Assembly (NCBI GenBank): GCA_001768515.1
Contig: MEOA01000003.1
Coordinates: 62,001-126,000 of the forward strand
Length of the DNA: 64,000 nt
Direction of reading: 5' to 3'
DNA from: Bacteroidetes bacterium GWE2_42_24
GTDB lineage: Bacteria > Bacteroidota > Bacteroidia > Bacteroidales > TTA-H9
Shown: in pieces, positions 1 through 7,168 of the stretch
Layout of the letters: every line of letters begins with the position of its first letter
Position numbering within the stretch: the first letter of the stretch is position 1
Translations under genes and position numbers: made by a program
Notes under the pieces: generated by a model
What the model saw: only the letters and a program-made list of their open reading frames with translations
Told to the model about the DNA's origin: nothing
The model's database searches: none

Positions 1-2
1 TG

Positions 3-47
3 TATTGTCATACCGAAAGCAACTTTAACTTTGATGTCTCCATGTAG
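3..47 (+). CDS. possible 3' end of a gene entering from the left edge
   Basis: Frame 3 is open from the left edge to a TAG stop at 45-47 and reads YCHTESNFNFDVSM. A strong hairpin with a T-run follows 25 bp later, which fits the end of a plus-strand gene. Fourteen codons are too few to assign a family. Frame 1 is also open, to 63, so the frame choice rests only on the more protein-like composition. Confidence 0.25.
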   Translation, partial: YCHTESNFNFDVSM

Positions 48-72
48 TATTCGAAGATATTAAACTGACAAA

Positions 73-103
73 AAAAACCGCCGGGTATTGTTTGGCGGTT
101 TTT
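73..103. terminator. bidirectional rho-independent terminator
   Basis: Arms AAAAACCGCC (73-82) and GGCGGTTTTT (94-103) pair perfectly around an 11-nt loop, giving A-runs and T-runs on both strands. It can therefore end both the gene arriving from the left and the minus-strand metal operon that ends at 214. Confidence 0.8.
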
Positions 104-213
104 ATCTGTAATACTGTAATTCGGGCTATTTCAGTGCTCCAATTGCTGAAATGAGATCTATCAACCCGACATGATATATGACGGATTGTTCTAAAAATGT
201 AGCCTGATCAGAT

Positions 214-597
214 CTATTCATGTCCATGTTCGCAACCATCGCTATGCACATGGCGATCTTCGGGTTTCTTGCAGCAATCGGGAAGTTTGTTGTAGGCTTT
301 CTGGTCGGCTTTGGTATCGTCGGCATCGTAGCCTGTGTTATTCAGCACCGTCCTGATCTTCTCAGGGGTCGTCTTCTTAGGGTTGTACCTTAGGGTAAGC
401 ACTTTGTCTTCCACATTAAGGGTTGATTCATAAACCCCTTTTTCGTAGGCCATCGCCTTTTCAATGCGATCTTTGCACATATTGCATTGGGCAGAGGTCT
501 TTATCTTTAGTTCCTCTCCTTTACCTGAGGAGGTTTGAGCCATGGTCATCATACCCGGAAGTACGAACGCCAGAAATAGCATTAATTTGAGCTTCAT
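214..597 (-). CDS. secreted heavy-metal-associated (HMA) domain protein
   Basis: A 127-residue protein with an N-terminal signal peptide (hydrophobic MLFLAFVLPGMMTMA, then Q). It has one HMA fold with the metal-binding motif CNMCKDRIEKAM near residue 39, followed by the usual beta-alpha-beta pattern ending in NNTGYDADD. The tail is rich in Cys and His (CCKK...HVHSDGCEHGHE), giving extra soft-metal ligands. It is the last gene of an operon behind a TonB receptor and a Cys/His-rich small protein. I infer a periplasmic copper or other thiophilic metal chaperone or buffer. HMA domains are more often cytoplasmic or part of P-type ATPases; here the signal peptide places it outside the cytoplasm. 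The metal cannot be told from sequence. Confidence 0.85.
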   Translation of the reverse strand: MKLKLMLFLAFVLPGMMTMAQTSSGKGEELKIKTSAQCNMCKDRIEKAMAYEKGVYESTLNVEDKVLTLRYNPKKTTPEKIRTVLNNTGYDADDTKADQKAYNKLPDCCKKPEDRHVHSDGCEHGHE

Positions 598-646
598 CTT
601 GTTTTCTTATTAAAAAGGTTAATTATGTTTTTATTGACTGTTTCAG

Positions 647-678
647 CGGCTAAGGCCTCTTATGGGAAGCCAAAGCCG
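647..678. repeat. imperfect inverted repeat between TonB receptor and HMA genes
   Basis: CGGCT (647-651) pairs with AGCCG (674-678), with an inner GGC/GCC pairing. This gives an interrupted hairpin in the 95-bp gap between the receptor stop and the HMA start. It could process or attenuate the transcript, or be chance. No T-run follows on the minus strand, so it is not a classical terminator. Confidence 0.35.
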
Positions 679-692
679 TTAAAACAGGTGTA

Positions 693-2939
693 TTAGTTTA
701 ATGTAAGCCTTACACCGGCATAAAACATGCGTCCCAGAAGAGGACCCCAGATCATCGACGAATCAAAGTATGGTCCGTAAGGATCGTCGGAACCAATAAT
801 GGGATGCTGTTGCGTATAGTTTGTCAGATTTTCTGCACCGGCATACACGTCGAAGTTTTTAAATCTTCGGGTGATCTGCCCATGCAGAATGAAATATTCA
901 GATGAATAATCATCACGGCGGTATTTTTCAGGATTTCCCTCTGTATCGGGTAATCTTTGAGTACCATTAAACTGGGTCGTGAAATCAAACGACCATTTAT
1001 CAAAGCGGGTAGTGTACGACAGTGTAAGCAATCCTTTGTATTTACTGACAAAAGGTTTTTCTTTTAATGTTCCTGTCTCGGTAATCTTTACGTCATTCAG
1101 CCTGAAGGCAGCCGTAGTAGTGAAGCCCTTGAAGGGTTCTACCGTTACTTCGGTTTGAAAGCTGTTTGAATATGACTGCCCGTTGAGGTTGTAGAACACG
1201 ATTTTTTGAGCATTCTGGTCAGGGTCGGCCACTACCTGATTCATAAAATCGGTACGATAGAAGTCGATGGTGACGGTGGCTTTCCGATCATTATTCAGTG
1301 GAAATTCCTGCGTCAGGTTGATTCCATAGTTCCAGGCTTCTTCGGCTTTCAGGTCATCCGCAATCACGAACTGCCTCGAACTGGCCAGGTATCCGCTGTT
1401 TTCGCTGACGACAGAAGCTGTTCGGTATCCTTTTCCAGCGGAAGCCCGAAGCGTGGCGTTTTCGGATACCTGATACCTCAAGTGTAACCGTGGGGTAAAG
1501 AAGGTTCCGTACTTGCTGTTAAAGTCAGCGCGAGCCCCGGCAATTGCGGTGAAGCGAGTTGCCAGATCGAATGTATATTGAACAAAGACACCCGGAACTG
1601 ATTCAATGCGATTCATCATCAGTTCGTTGAGCGTTTCTTTGTAATCATCGTACTGGTAGCTGATTCCGGCGCTATACTTGTGTTCTTCGGTAATCTCGCC
1701 CTGGAGGATAATATTGGCATAGAGACTTTTTTGAATTGCTTCATAGCTGCGTAAGCCGTAAAAACCTTTCTGATCGTGGTAGGTTCCTGAAAACTGGGTT
1801 CCAATGTTCGTGTGGCCTTCTTTGTCGAGGAAGAATCCCACTTTGCCAAATCCCTGGTATCGGTGGGTCTTCAGGTTTACACCGTACAATCCCTTGTTGT
1901 ACCAATCGGCTGTCTTGTCCCAGTCTTTCGATCCACCGCTTCGCTCTTCATCAATAATGCCGATGCCGAATTGGCTGTGCATGGAACCTTCTTTTTCGTA
2001 ACTCCAGCGATTAAACAGGTTTAACTGATGCGTTTTGGGCGCATCGAGAAATCCGTCGCCGTTGTTATCGATCGACGACTGTTGAGTGCTGAAGTGAGTG
2101 AGCAACAGTGTGCTGAGGTTATCGTTGAGTTTAGCCTTCGCGTGTACATTGGCCTCAAGACGTGCTTCATCATTTCCGTAAACATTGACAAAAAGTCGTT
2201 CCTCGGTATGTTCAGGCTTTTTGAACTCGATGTTGATCTGGCCGGTTACTGATTCATAACCATTTATCACCGAGGCTGTCCCTTTGCTTACCTGAATGCT
2301 TTGCATCCATGTGCCCGGGACATAGCTGAGACCGAAGGGTGCAGCGACTCCTCTGATAAAGGGCATATTCTCATACATCAACTGGCTGTATGTTCCTGCC
2401 AGCCCCAGCATCTGAATTTGCTTAGCCCCGCTGACAGCATCGGTATAACCTACATCTACGGTAGCGCTGTTCTCAAAGCTTTCGCTCAGGTTGCAGCAGG
2501 CAAGTTTCCTGAGTCCTGATTCAGTAATGACTTCAGTCTTGATAGGCTTCAACTTTGAGATGAATGACCCGTCGAGCCGCTCTTTTATTTCTACGCCGCC
2601 CAATCTTGTTCCTGAAGGTTTAAGCGTTGCTCCTGTTTCTGTTGCTCCTGATTCTACCATTATGGTATCGGAAACGCAGCCTACAAAACTGAAAACTAAC
2701 TTGTCACCATCGGCGGGTGTGCGGCTGATATGAAATTGGCCATTTTCATCACTGGTTGTTCCCTGGTGTGACTTTAGCCAATATATAGATGCAAAGGGGA
2801 GGGATTCTTCATTCCCTTTGTTGTTAACTGTCTTGACCTGGCCATGCAGATGGCCGGGCGAAGGTCGATGGCTTTGTGCCATCAGGTATGCCGGTAGCAC
2901 CATTATGGCTATCGACATAAATATTCGATTTAATTCCAT
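693..2939 (-). CDS. TonB-dependent receptor, metal-associated type
   Basis: A 748-residue outer-membrane receptor. In order: signal peptide ending at about residue 21 (YLMAQ), a CarboxypepD_reg-like domain (about 28-108, LPFASIYWLKSHQGTTSDENG), a plug (about 130-240), and a 22-strand-type beta-barrel ending in a C-terminal aromatic-rich strand (MFYAGVRLTLN). The plug carries a di-cysteine, KLACCNLSESFENSATVDV, which I recognise as typical of a Bacteroidota receptor subfamily found beside HMA proteins. Its location between a HYC_CC_PP-like gene and a secreted HMA protein points to uptake or handling of a metal or metallophore rather than glycans; no SusD partner is present. The substrate is unknown. 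The shared promoter appears to lie upstream of the 3036-3482 gene. Confidence 0.85.
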   Translation of the reverse strand: MELNRIFMSIAIMVLPAYLMAQSHRPSPGHLHGQVKTVNNKGNEESLPFASIYWLKSHQGTTSDENGQFHISRTPADGDKLVFSFVGCVSDTIMVESGATETGATLKPSGTRLGGVEIKERLDGSFISKLKPIKTEVITESGLRKLACCNLSESFENSATVDVGYTDAVSGAKQIQMLGLAGTYSQLMYENMPFIRGVAAPFGLSYVPGTWMQSIQVSKGTASVINGYESVTGQINIEFKKPEHTEERLFVNVYGNDEARLEANVHAKAKLNDNLSTLLLTHFSTQQSSIDNNGDGFLDAPKTHQLNLFNRWSYEKEGSMHSQFGIGIIDEERSGGSKDWDKTADWYNKGLYGVNLKTHRYQGFGKVGFFLDKEGHTNIGTQFSGTYHDQKGFYGLRSYEAIQKSLYANIILQGEITEEHKYSAGISYQYDDYKETLNELMMNRIESVPGVFVQYTFDLATRFTAIAGARADFNSKYGTFFTPRLHLRYQVSENATLRASAGKGYRTASVVSENSGYLASSRQFVIADDLKAEEAWNYGINLTQEFPLNNDRKATVTIDFYRTDFMNQVVADPDQNAQKIVFYNLNGQSYSNSFQTEVTVEPFKGFTTTAAFRLNDVKITETGTLKEKPFVSKYKGLLTLSYTTRFDKWSFDFTTQFNGTQRLPDTEGNPEKYRRDDYSSEYFILHGQITRRFKNFDVYAGAENLTNYTQQHPIIGSDDPYGPYFDSSMIWGPLLGRMFYAGVRLTLN

Positions 2940-2969
2940 GATTTATCGTTTGAGTGAATAGATAATTCT

Positions 2970-2999
2970 GCGATATTATGTCGATCAACATAATATCGC
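2970..2999. repeat. perfect 12-bp inverted repeat upstream of the TonB receptor
   Basis: GCGATATTATGT (2970-2981) and ACATAATATCGC (2988-2999) pair perfectly around a 6-nt loop. They lie 30 bp before the receptor start, inside the 96-bp gap after the upstream gene. A second mini-hairpin, CCCCTTAGGGG, occupies 3004-3014. The dyad could be a repressor operator or an intercistronic RNA hairpin. Its position suggests separate control of the receptor within the operon. Confidence 0.55.
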
Positions 3000-3035
3000 T
3001 TTGCCCCTTAGGGGTGTTTTTCAAACGATAGAGAA

Positions 3036-3482
3036 TCAGGTTCTGTAAGTACACAGTAAATGCCGAAGCGGTGTATCGGGTGGTGAAGTCGAACCCTGTG
3101 ATGGTTTGCAGGCTGCCTGACGAGGAATCCATGCCTCAGTTTCGGTTATAGCGAAAATAGTGGTAAACCCTGCCATCTGAAGGCTTATGTGCAACCCACG
3201 CGTTTGATCGGTTACATCGGTCTTCAAAAAATGAATGTCATCGATGCAGCATTCCTGTTGCCATGTCGAACTGGAATTATGATGAGCTGAATGGCAACAA
3301 CCGGCACTACAAACTCCTGTGGGGCAATGATCGTCGCCATCGCTGCAACAACCATGTAAACTGGTGAAATGAACCTGCGATTCACCGGTATTCAAACAAT
3401 GGTGAAAGATATAGTGAATGCCACCTGTTGATATCAATACCAGGATGATAAGCAGACTAACAGAAATATGACGGATTAGCAT
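3036..3482 (-). CDS. HYC_CC_PP-like small Cys/His-rich membrane-anchored protein
   Basis: About 148 residues from the ATG at 3482. One N-terminal hydrophobic segment (SLLIILVLISTGG) precedes IHYIFHHC, then several paired cysteines (HGCCSD, GCCHSAHH, QECCIDD) and a Pro-Pro near the end. This matches the layout of the Bacteroidota HYC_CC_PP family, usually found next to metal-type TonB receptors. The longer reading frame starts at 3533, but a TAnnTTTG promoter element at 3493-3500 lies inside that extension, so 3482 is the better start. It is the first gene of the metal operon. Function is unknown; binding of a thiophilic metal is inferred from the Cys/His content. Confidence 0.7.
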   Translation of the reverse strand: MLIRHISVSLLIILVLISTGGIHYIFHHCLNTGESQVHFTSLHGCCSDGDDHCPTGVCSAGCCHSAHHNSSSTWQQECCIDDIHFLKTDVTDQTRGLHISLQMAGFTTIFAITETEAWIPRQAACKPSQGSTSPPDTPLRHLLCTYRT

Positions 3483-3492
3483 CTTCACTCTG

Positions 3493-3500
3493 CAAAGATA
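3493..3500 (-). promoter_or_regulatory. TAnnTTTG -7 element for the metal operon
   Basis: Read on the minus strand, 3500-3493 is TATCTTTG, an exact match to the Bacteroidota -7 consensus, followed by C. It lies 11 bp upstream of the ATG at 3482, so the leader would be very short. No convincing -33 TTTG was found. Confidence 0.55.
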
Positions 3501-3670
3501 ATGTTTTTTCAGGACGGGAGTTGAGGTCTGCATCTAAAAGACTTGCAGGACAGACTGACCTTGTTGGATGGAATCGGCTTCCGGATTTCTAAAATTGACC
3601 TGTCTTTCATTTCCCGATTAAGTCAAACTTTAATCACGTTCATAATCTCTTCGTTTCAGGTTCGTAATTT

Positions 3671-3714
3671 TACGAAGCGGCTTCGAAGCGCCTTCGAAGC
3701 GGTATCGAAGCGAA
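3671..3714. repeat. four-unit 11-bp tandem array
   Basis: Four adjoining 11-mers: TACGAAGCGGC, TTCGAAGCGCC, TTCGAAGCGGT and ATCGAAGCGAA. The shared core is YCGAAGCG, and the two central units carry the palindrome TTCGAA. The array lies in the 410-bp spacer between the metal-operon start (3482) and the end of the complex I operon (3893). The remaining spacer (about 3501-3670 and 3715-3830) shows no gene or RNA I recognise. A second array with the same 11-bp period but different sequence occurs at 46474. Confidence 0.8.
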
Positions 3715-3830
3715 GTAGAGTTTAGTCTAATGTAAGTATATGATTTGATGATGGTTGTGTTTTATTTGAAATTTGTCTGAAAAAGGTCTGTTTTTCCTCA
3801 AATTCTGATCATTTTTTAAGCAAAAAGAAA

Positions 3831-3865
3831 GGCGGCATACAGTGCTTTGAAGCATATATGCCGCC
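3831..3865 (-). terminator. terminator of the complex I operon
   Basis: GGCGGCATA (3831-3839) and TATGCCGCC (3857-3865) form a 9-bp stem. An inner TGCTT/AAGCA pairing extends it. On the minus strand the hairpin is followed by TTTCTTTTTG. It lies 28 bp past the stop of the gene ending at 3893. Confidence 0.8.
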
Positions 3866-3892
3866 ATATTTTATTTTAGAATCTGAAAAACG

Positions 3893-4204
3893 TTATTGGC
3901 TGATCGGTTCCCAGTATTCGCTGCGTGGATTATTGGTGAGCTGATTCCAGTAGGCCGGGCTTACCTTTTTTCCCGAAGCAGTCTTCAGCCGCTGCTGATA
4001 CACGGCAATAACCGGATTGAATAACAAATCGGTCACGCCCAGAGTCAGGTTATCGGCCCCTCCTGCCACTTCAATCGTAAAACCGTTTATCTTGAGTAAC
4101 TCGATCAAAAAGTGACATCGTTCATTGGATATCCCTTTTTCAACGATGGTGCAGCGAATGCCATTGATTTCTTCTACGATATGTTTTCCTTTGTTGAGGC
4201 TCAT
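3893..4204 (-). CDS. small conserved-looking protein at the end of the nuo operon
   Basis: A soluble 103-residue protein with no signal peptide or membrane segment and one Cys (NERCHFLIELLK). The first half alternates beta and alpha (HIVEEINGIRCTIVEKG, FLIELLKINGFTIEVAGG); the C-terminal half contains PVIAVYQQRLKTASGKKVSPAYWNQL. It starts 9 bp after the nuoN stop and precedes the operon terminator, so it should be co-transcribed with complex I. I do not recognise the family. The context permits an assembly or regulatory role, but nothing in the sequence proves it. Confidence 0.7.
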   Translation of the reverse strand: MSLNKGKHIVEEINGIRCTIVEKGISNERCHFLIELLKINGFTIEVAGGADNLTLGVTDLLFNPVIAVYQQRLKTASGKKVSPAYWNQLTNNPRSEYWEPISQ

Positions 4205-4213
4205 TGGTATTAA

Positions 4214-5638
4214 TTATTGTAGTCCGTAACTGAAACTGGCTATGTATTCGTATCCGATGCTGAGCATGCCAACTGCCAGGGTTCCGGCGGCTGCCAGCAG
4301 GAGGCCTGCCTTCATGTAGAAATCGGAACGGAAGGTCGGAACGGGTTGTTCATTCTTGTTGATGAACATCGCCTTAACGGGTAGCAGGTAGTAGTAAAGC
4401 GAGACGGTTGCATTCACCACAGCGATGAAGACAAGCCAATAAAATCCCTTAGAAGCTGCAGAAGCGAACAGGAAAAACTTCCCGAAGAAACCTGCAACAG
4501 GGGGAATCCCTGCCAGCGAGAACAAGGCGAGCATCAGCAGCAGACTTAGTTTGGGGTTTGTTTGGTACAACCCATTGTAGTCGGCCATGTTTTCTTTACC
4601 GGTAGCCGAGCTGACGGCTGAAATCACACCAAAGGCTGCCAGGTTTGTGAACACATAGGCCAGTACAAAGAAGATGACTGTTGACATACCAAGTGGTGAT
4701 GCACCAATGATGCCGAGCAATATAAAACCTGCCTGAGCGATGCTGGAGAACGCCAGAAAACGCTTGAGGTTTTGCTGACGCAAGGCAAAGAGGTTACCCA
4801 CGGTCATAGTAAGCACTGCAATGGCGTATAAAACCTTTTGCCAGTGCTCCACGATCGAAGGGAAAACACGGAACAGCACCAGCATCAGCACAAATGCAGC
4901 CGAACCTTTGGAGACGACCGACAGGTAGGAGGTCACGTTAACTGGTGCGCCTTCATAGACGTCGGCAGTCCAGAGGTGGAAGGGAACCAGTGAGATTTTG
5001 AATGCCATTCCTGCAAAGAAAAAGAGGAAGGCAAGCATCTGAAGTGGTGCATTGCCCCATTGTAGGGCTACCTCTGCAAAGCTTACAGATCCGGTGGTCC
5101 CGTACACCATTGAGATGCCATAAAGCATAATTCCCGAGGAGAGGGCTGATGAAAGGATCAGCTTGATTCCTGCCTCAGCCGATTTGGTTTGATGATGTGT
5201 ATAGGCCGCGAGCGCCGCCAGAGGAATAGTGGCAGTTTCGAGACCGATGTACAACATCAGAAAATCACCTGATGAGATCATGAAGTTCATTCCAATGAGG
5301 GTAGAGAGGATCAGTACGAAGTATTCGGCCAGTTTTTGCTTATTTTCTTCTAGTTTTAACCAGGCCACAGATTGCAGCAAAATGATGAACACGGCGATGT
5401 TGAGCACATTCTTCATTAAGATGGTAGTGCCGCTGGTTATATACATCCCGCCGAAGAGCTGGCCGTATTGAGCGGGAAGAAAGCCAATGGCAGTGACCGT
5501 CAGGAATAGAATCAGCGCGATGGGAATGATTAGTTTGCGGTTGTTACCTGTGGCGAACAAGTCGATAATCAGCACCAGCAGCATTACTATAGTGAGCAGC
5601 AATTCATGGCGCATGATCAATATGTTGTGGAATGTCAT
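4214..5638 (-). CDS. nuoN: NADH-quinone oxidoreductase subunit N
   Basis: A 474-residue polytopic membrane protein of the antiporter-like NuoL/M/N family, forming one of the proton channels of the complex I membrane arm. The core includes YIGLETATIPLAALAAY, with the conserved Glu, and a long run of helices with a mid-membrane Lys (GMAFKISLVPFHLWTADVYEGAP). HLWTADVYEGAP is the classic NuoN signature. The gene is 19 bp downstream of nuoM and keeps the standard L-M-N order. Confidence 0.95.
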   Translation of the reverse strand: MTFHNILIMRHELLLTIVMLLVLIIDLFATGNNRKLIIPIALILFLTVTAIGFLPAQYGQLFGGMYITSGTTILMKNVLNIAVFIILLQSVAWLKLEENKQKLAEYFVLILSTLIGMNFMISSGDFLMLYIGLETATIPLAALAAYTHHQTKSAEAGIKLILSSALSSGIMLYGISMVYGTTGSVSFAEVALQWGNAPLQMLAFLFFFAGMAFKISLVPFHLWTADVYEGAPVNVTSYLSVVSKGSAAFVLMLVLFRVFPSIVEHWQKVLYAIAVLTMTVGNLFALRQQNLKRFLAFSSIAQAGFILLGIIGASPLGMSTVIFFVLAYVFTNLAAFGVISAVSSATGKENMADYNGLYQTNPKLSLLLMLALFSLAGIPPVAGFFGKFFLFASAASKGFYWLVFIAVVNATVSLYYYLLPVKAMFINKNEQPVPTFRSDFYMKAGLLLAAAGTLAVGMLSIGYEYIASFSYGLQ

Positions 5639-5657
5639 GGTTCAGAAAATTGGGGGG

Positions 5658-7160
5658 TTAGAGTATTGCAACGATTCGTTCAACAATTGGCTTCAGGCTG
5701 AAATTAATCATGTCGGAAAGCCACAAGGGTGCAATACCGATGGCGGCAATTGACACCAGAAGTGTAAGGGTCGAGAGTCGTTCCCACCATACAGCATCAG
5801 AGAGGTGAAGGTGATGCTCATTACGGACAGGGCCAAGTAGTAATATCCCCACCACCCGCAGGATGTAAACAGCGGTTACCACGATACTTGTAGTCGCCAT
5901 GATCGTCACGACCCTGTGGAATGTATCGGGATGCTGGTATGCACCGACAAAGATGGTCATTTCTGCAACGAAGCCGCTAAGACCGGGCAGACCGAGTGAA
6001 GCCAGACCTGCAATTACATAAACGACTCCCAGAAAAGGGATAATCTTCATCAGGCCACCCATTTCATTAATTAAACGTGTATGGGTTCTTCCGTAGATCA
6101 TGCCGATAAGGGCGAAGAAGAGAGCAGTCATCAGCCCGTGTGAAATCATCTGGATAACGGCTCCGTTGAGTGCCGTCTGATTCATCATCAGGATGGCAAA
6201 CAGCACCAGTCCGCAATGACTTACCGACGAATACGCGTTAATGTATTTTAAGTCTTTCTGCACAACGGCACCGAAAGCCCCGTAGACAACACTGACAGCC
6301 GTGAGGATGATGAAGATCCATGCCTGTTCGTGAGCAGCTTGTGGCATCAGATAAATGGCAACACGGAATGCGCCGTAACCGCCGAGTTTCATCAACACGC
6401 CCGCGTGAAGCATAGAAACCGCGGTGGGGGCAGAGGCATGGCCATCGGGTGACCATGTATGGAAAGGGAATAAAGCTCCCAGAACGCCGAAGCCAAGAAA
6501 TGTCATGGGAAAGAAGAAACGTTGTGCTTCGATGGGGATACCTCGCTCAGCTATTTCGTTCAGGTTGAAGGTAAAGTTCATTGCACCCGTTGGGTCGCTG
6601 TTAAAATAGATTCCCAACAGCCCAACCATGATGAGGGCTGAACCACCCATGAGCATCAAGGTGAGTTTCATGGCTGAATATTCCTTTGGCCCTGATCCCC
6701 AGATTCCGATAAGCAGATACATTGGAATCACTGCTACTTCGTAAAAAAGAAACATGGTGAAGAGGTCGAGCGAGATAAAGAATCCAAAAACTCCTGATGC
6801 GAGCAATATCAAAGAGATGAAGAATTCGCGGGAAAGGTATTTCATCTCCCAGGAAGCAAATATGCCGGCAAACACTACGATGGAGGTCAGCGCAATCATG
6901 GCAACCGAGATGCCGTCTACGCCAACAGTATAATGGATGTTGAGCGAGGAAAACCAAACGATATCGTAGGTGAAGAGCCATTGGGCTGTGTTTCCCAGAT
7001 TACGCTCATGCAGATAGCTGAACACCAGAAAGGCTGCCAATCCAAGCTGGATGAGCATGCCGGTGGCACTTATCCAACGGGTTTGCTCCAGATTTTTGGC
7101 AAACATAATGGCAAACACCGTTAAGACAGGGATTACCACAAACAAACTGAGTATATCCAT
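5658..7160 (-). CDS. nuoM: NADH-quinone oxidoreductase subunit M
   Basis: A 500-residue, about 14-helix antiporter-like subunit. Diagnostic stretches are LFYEVAVIPMYLLIGIWG (conserved Glu), GALFPFHTWSPDGHASAPT (the NuoM loop) and MLHAGVLMKLGGYGAFR (conserved Lys). It makes a proton path in the membrane arm of complex I and sits 8 bp after nuoL. Length and motifs are normal. Confidence 0.96.
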   Translation of the reverse strand: MDILSLFVVIPVLTVFAIMFAKNLEQTRWISATGMLIQLGLAAFLVFSYLHERNLGNTAQWLFTYDIVWFSSLNIHYTVGVDGISVAMIALTSIVVFAGIFASWEMKYLSREFFISLILLASGVFGFFISLDLFTMFLFYEVAVIPMYLLIGIWGSGPKEYSAMKLTLMLMGGSALIMVGLLGIYFNSDPTGAMNFTFNLNEIAERGIPIEAQRFFFPMTFLGFGVLGALFPFHTWSPDGHASAPTAVSMLHAGVLMKLGGYGAFRVAIYLMPQAAHEQAWIFIILTAVSVVYGAFGAVVQKDLKYINAYSSVSHCGLVLFAILMMNQTALNGAVIQMISHGLMTALFFALIGMIYGRTHTRLINEMGGLMKIIPFLGVVYVIAGLASLGLPGLSGFVAEMTIFVGAYQHPDTFHRVVTIMATTSIVVTAVYILRVVGILLLGPVRNEHHLHLSDAVWWERLSTLTLLVSIAAIGIAPLWLSDMINFSLKPIVERIVAIL

Positions 7161-7168
7161 AGTTCTGA

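Noticed and set aside
6601-6981. 126-residue minus-strand frame overlapping nuoM, rich in Cys, His and Arg
   Set aside because: Out-of-frame reading of nuoM on the same strand; its residues mirror the codons of the membrane protein.
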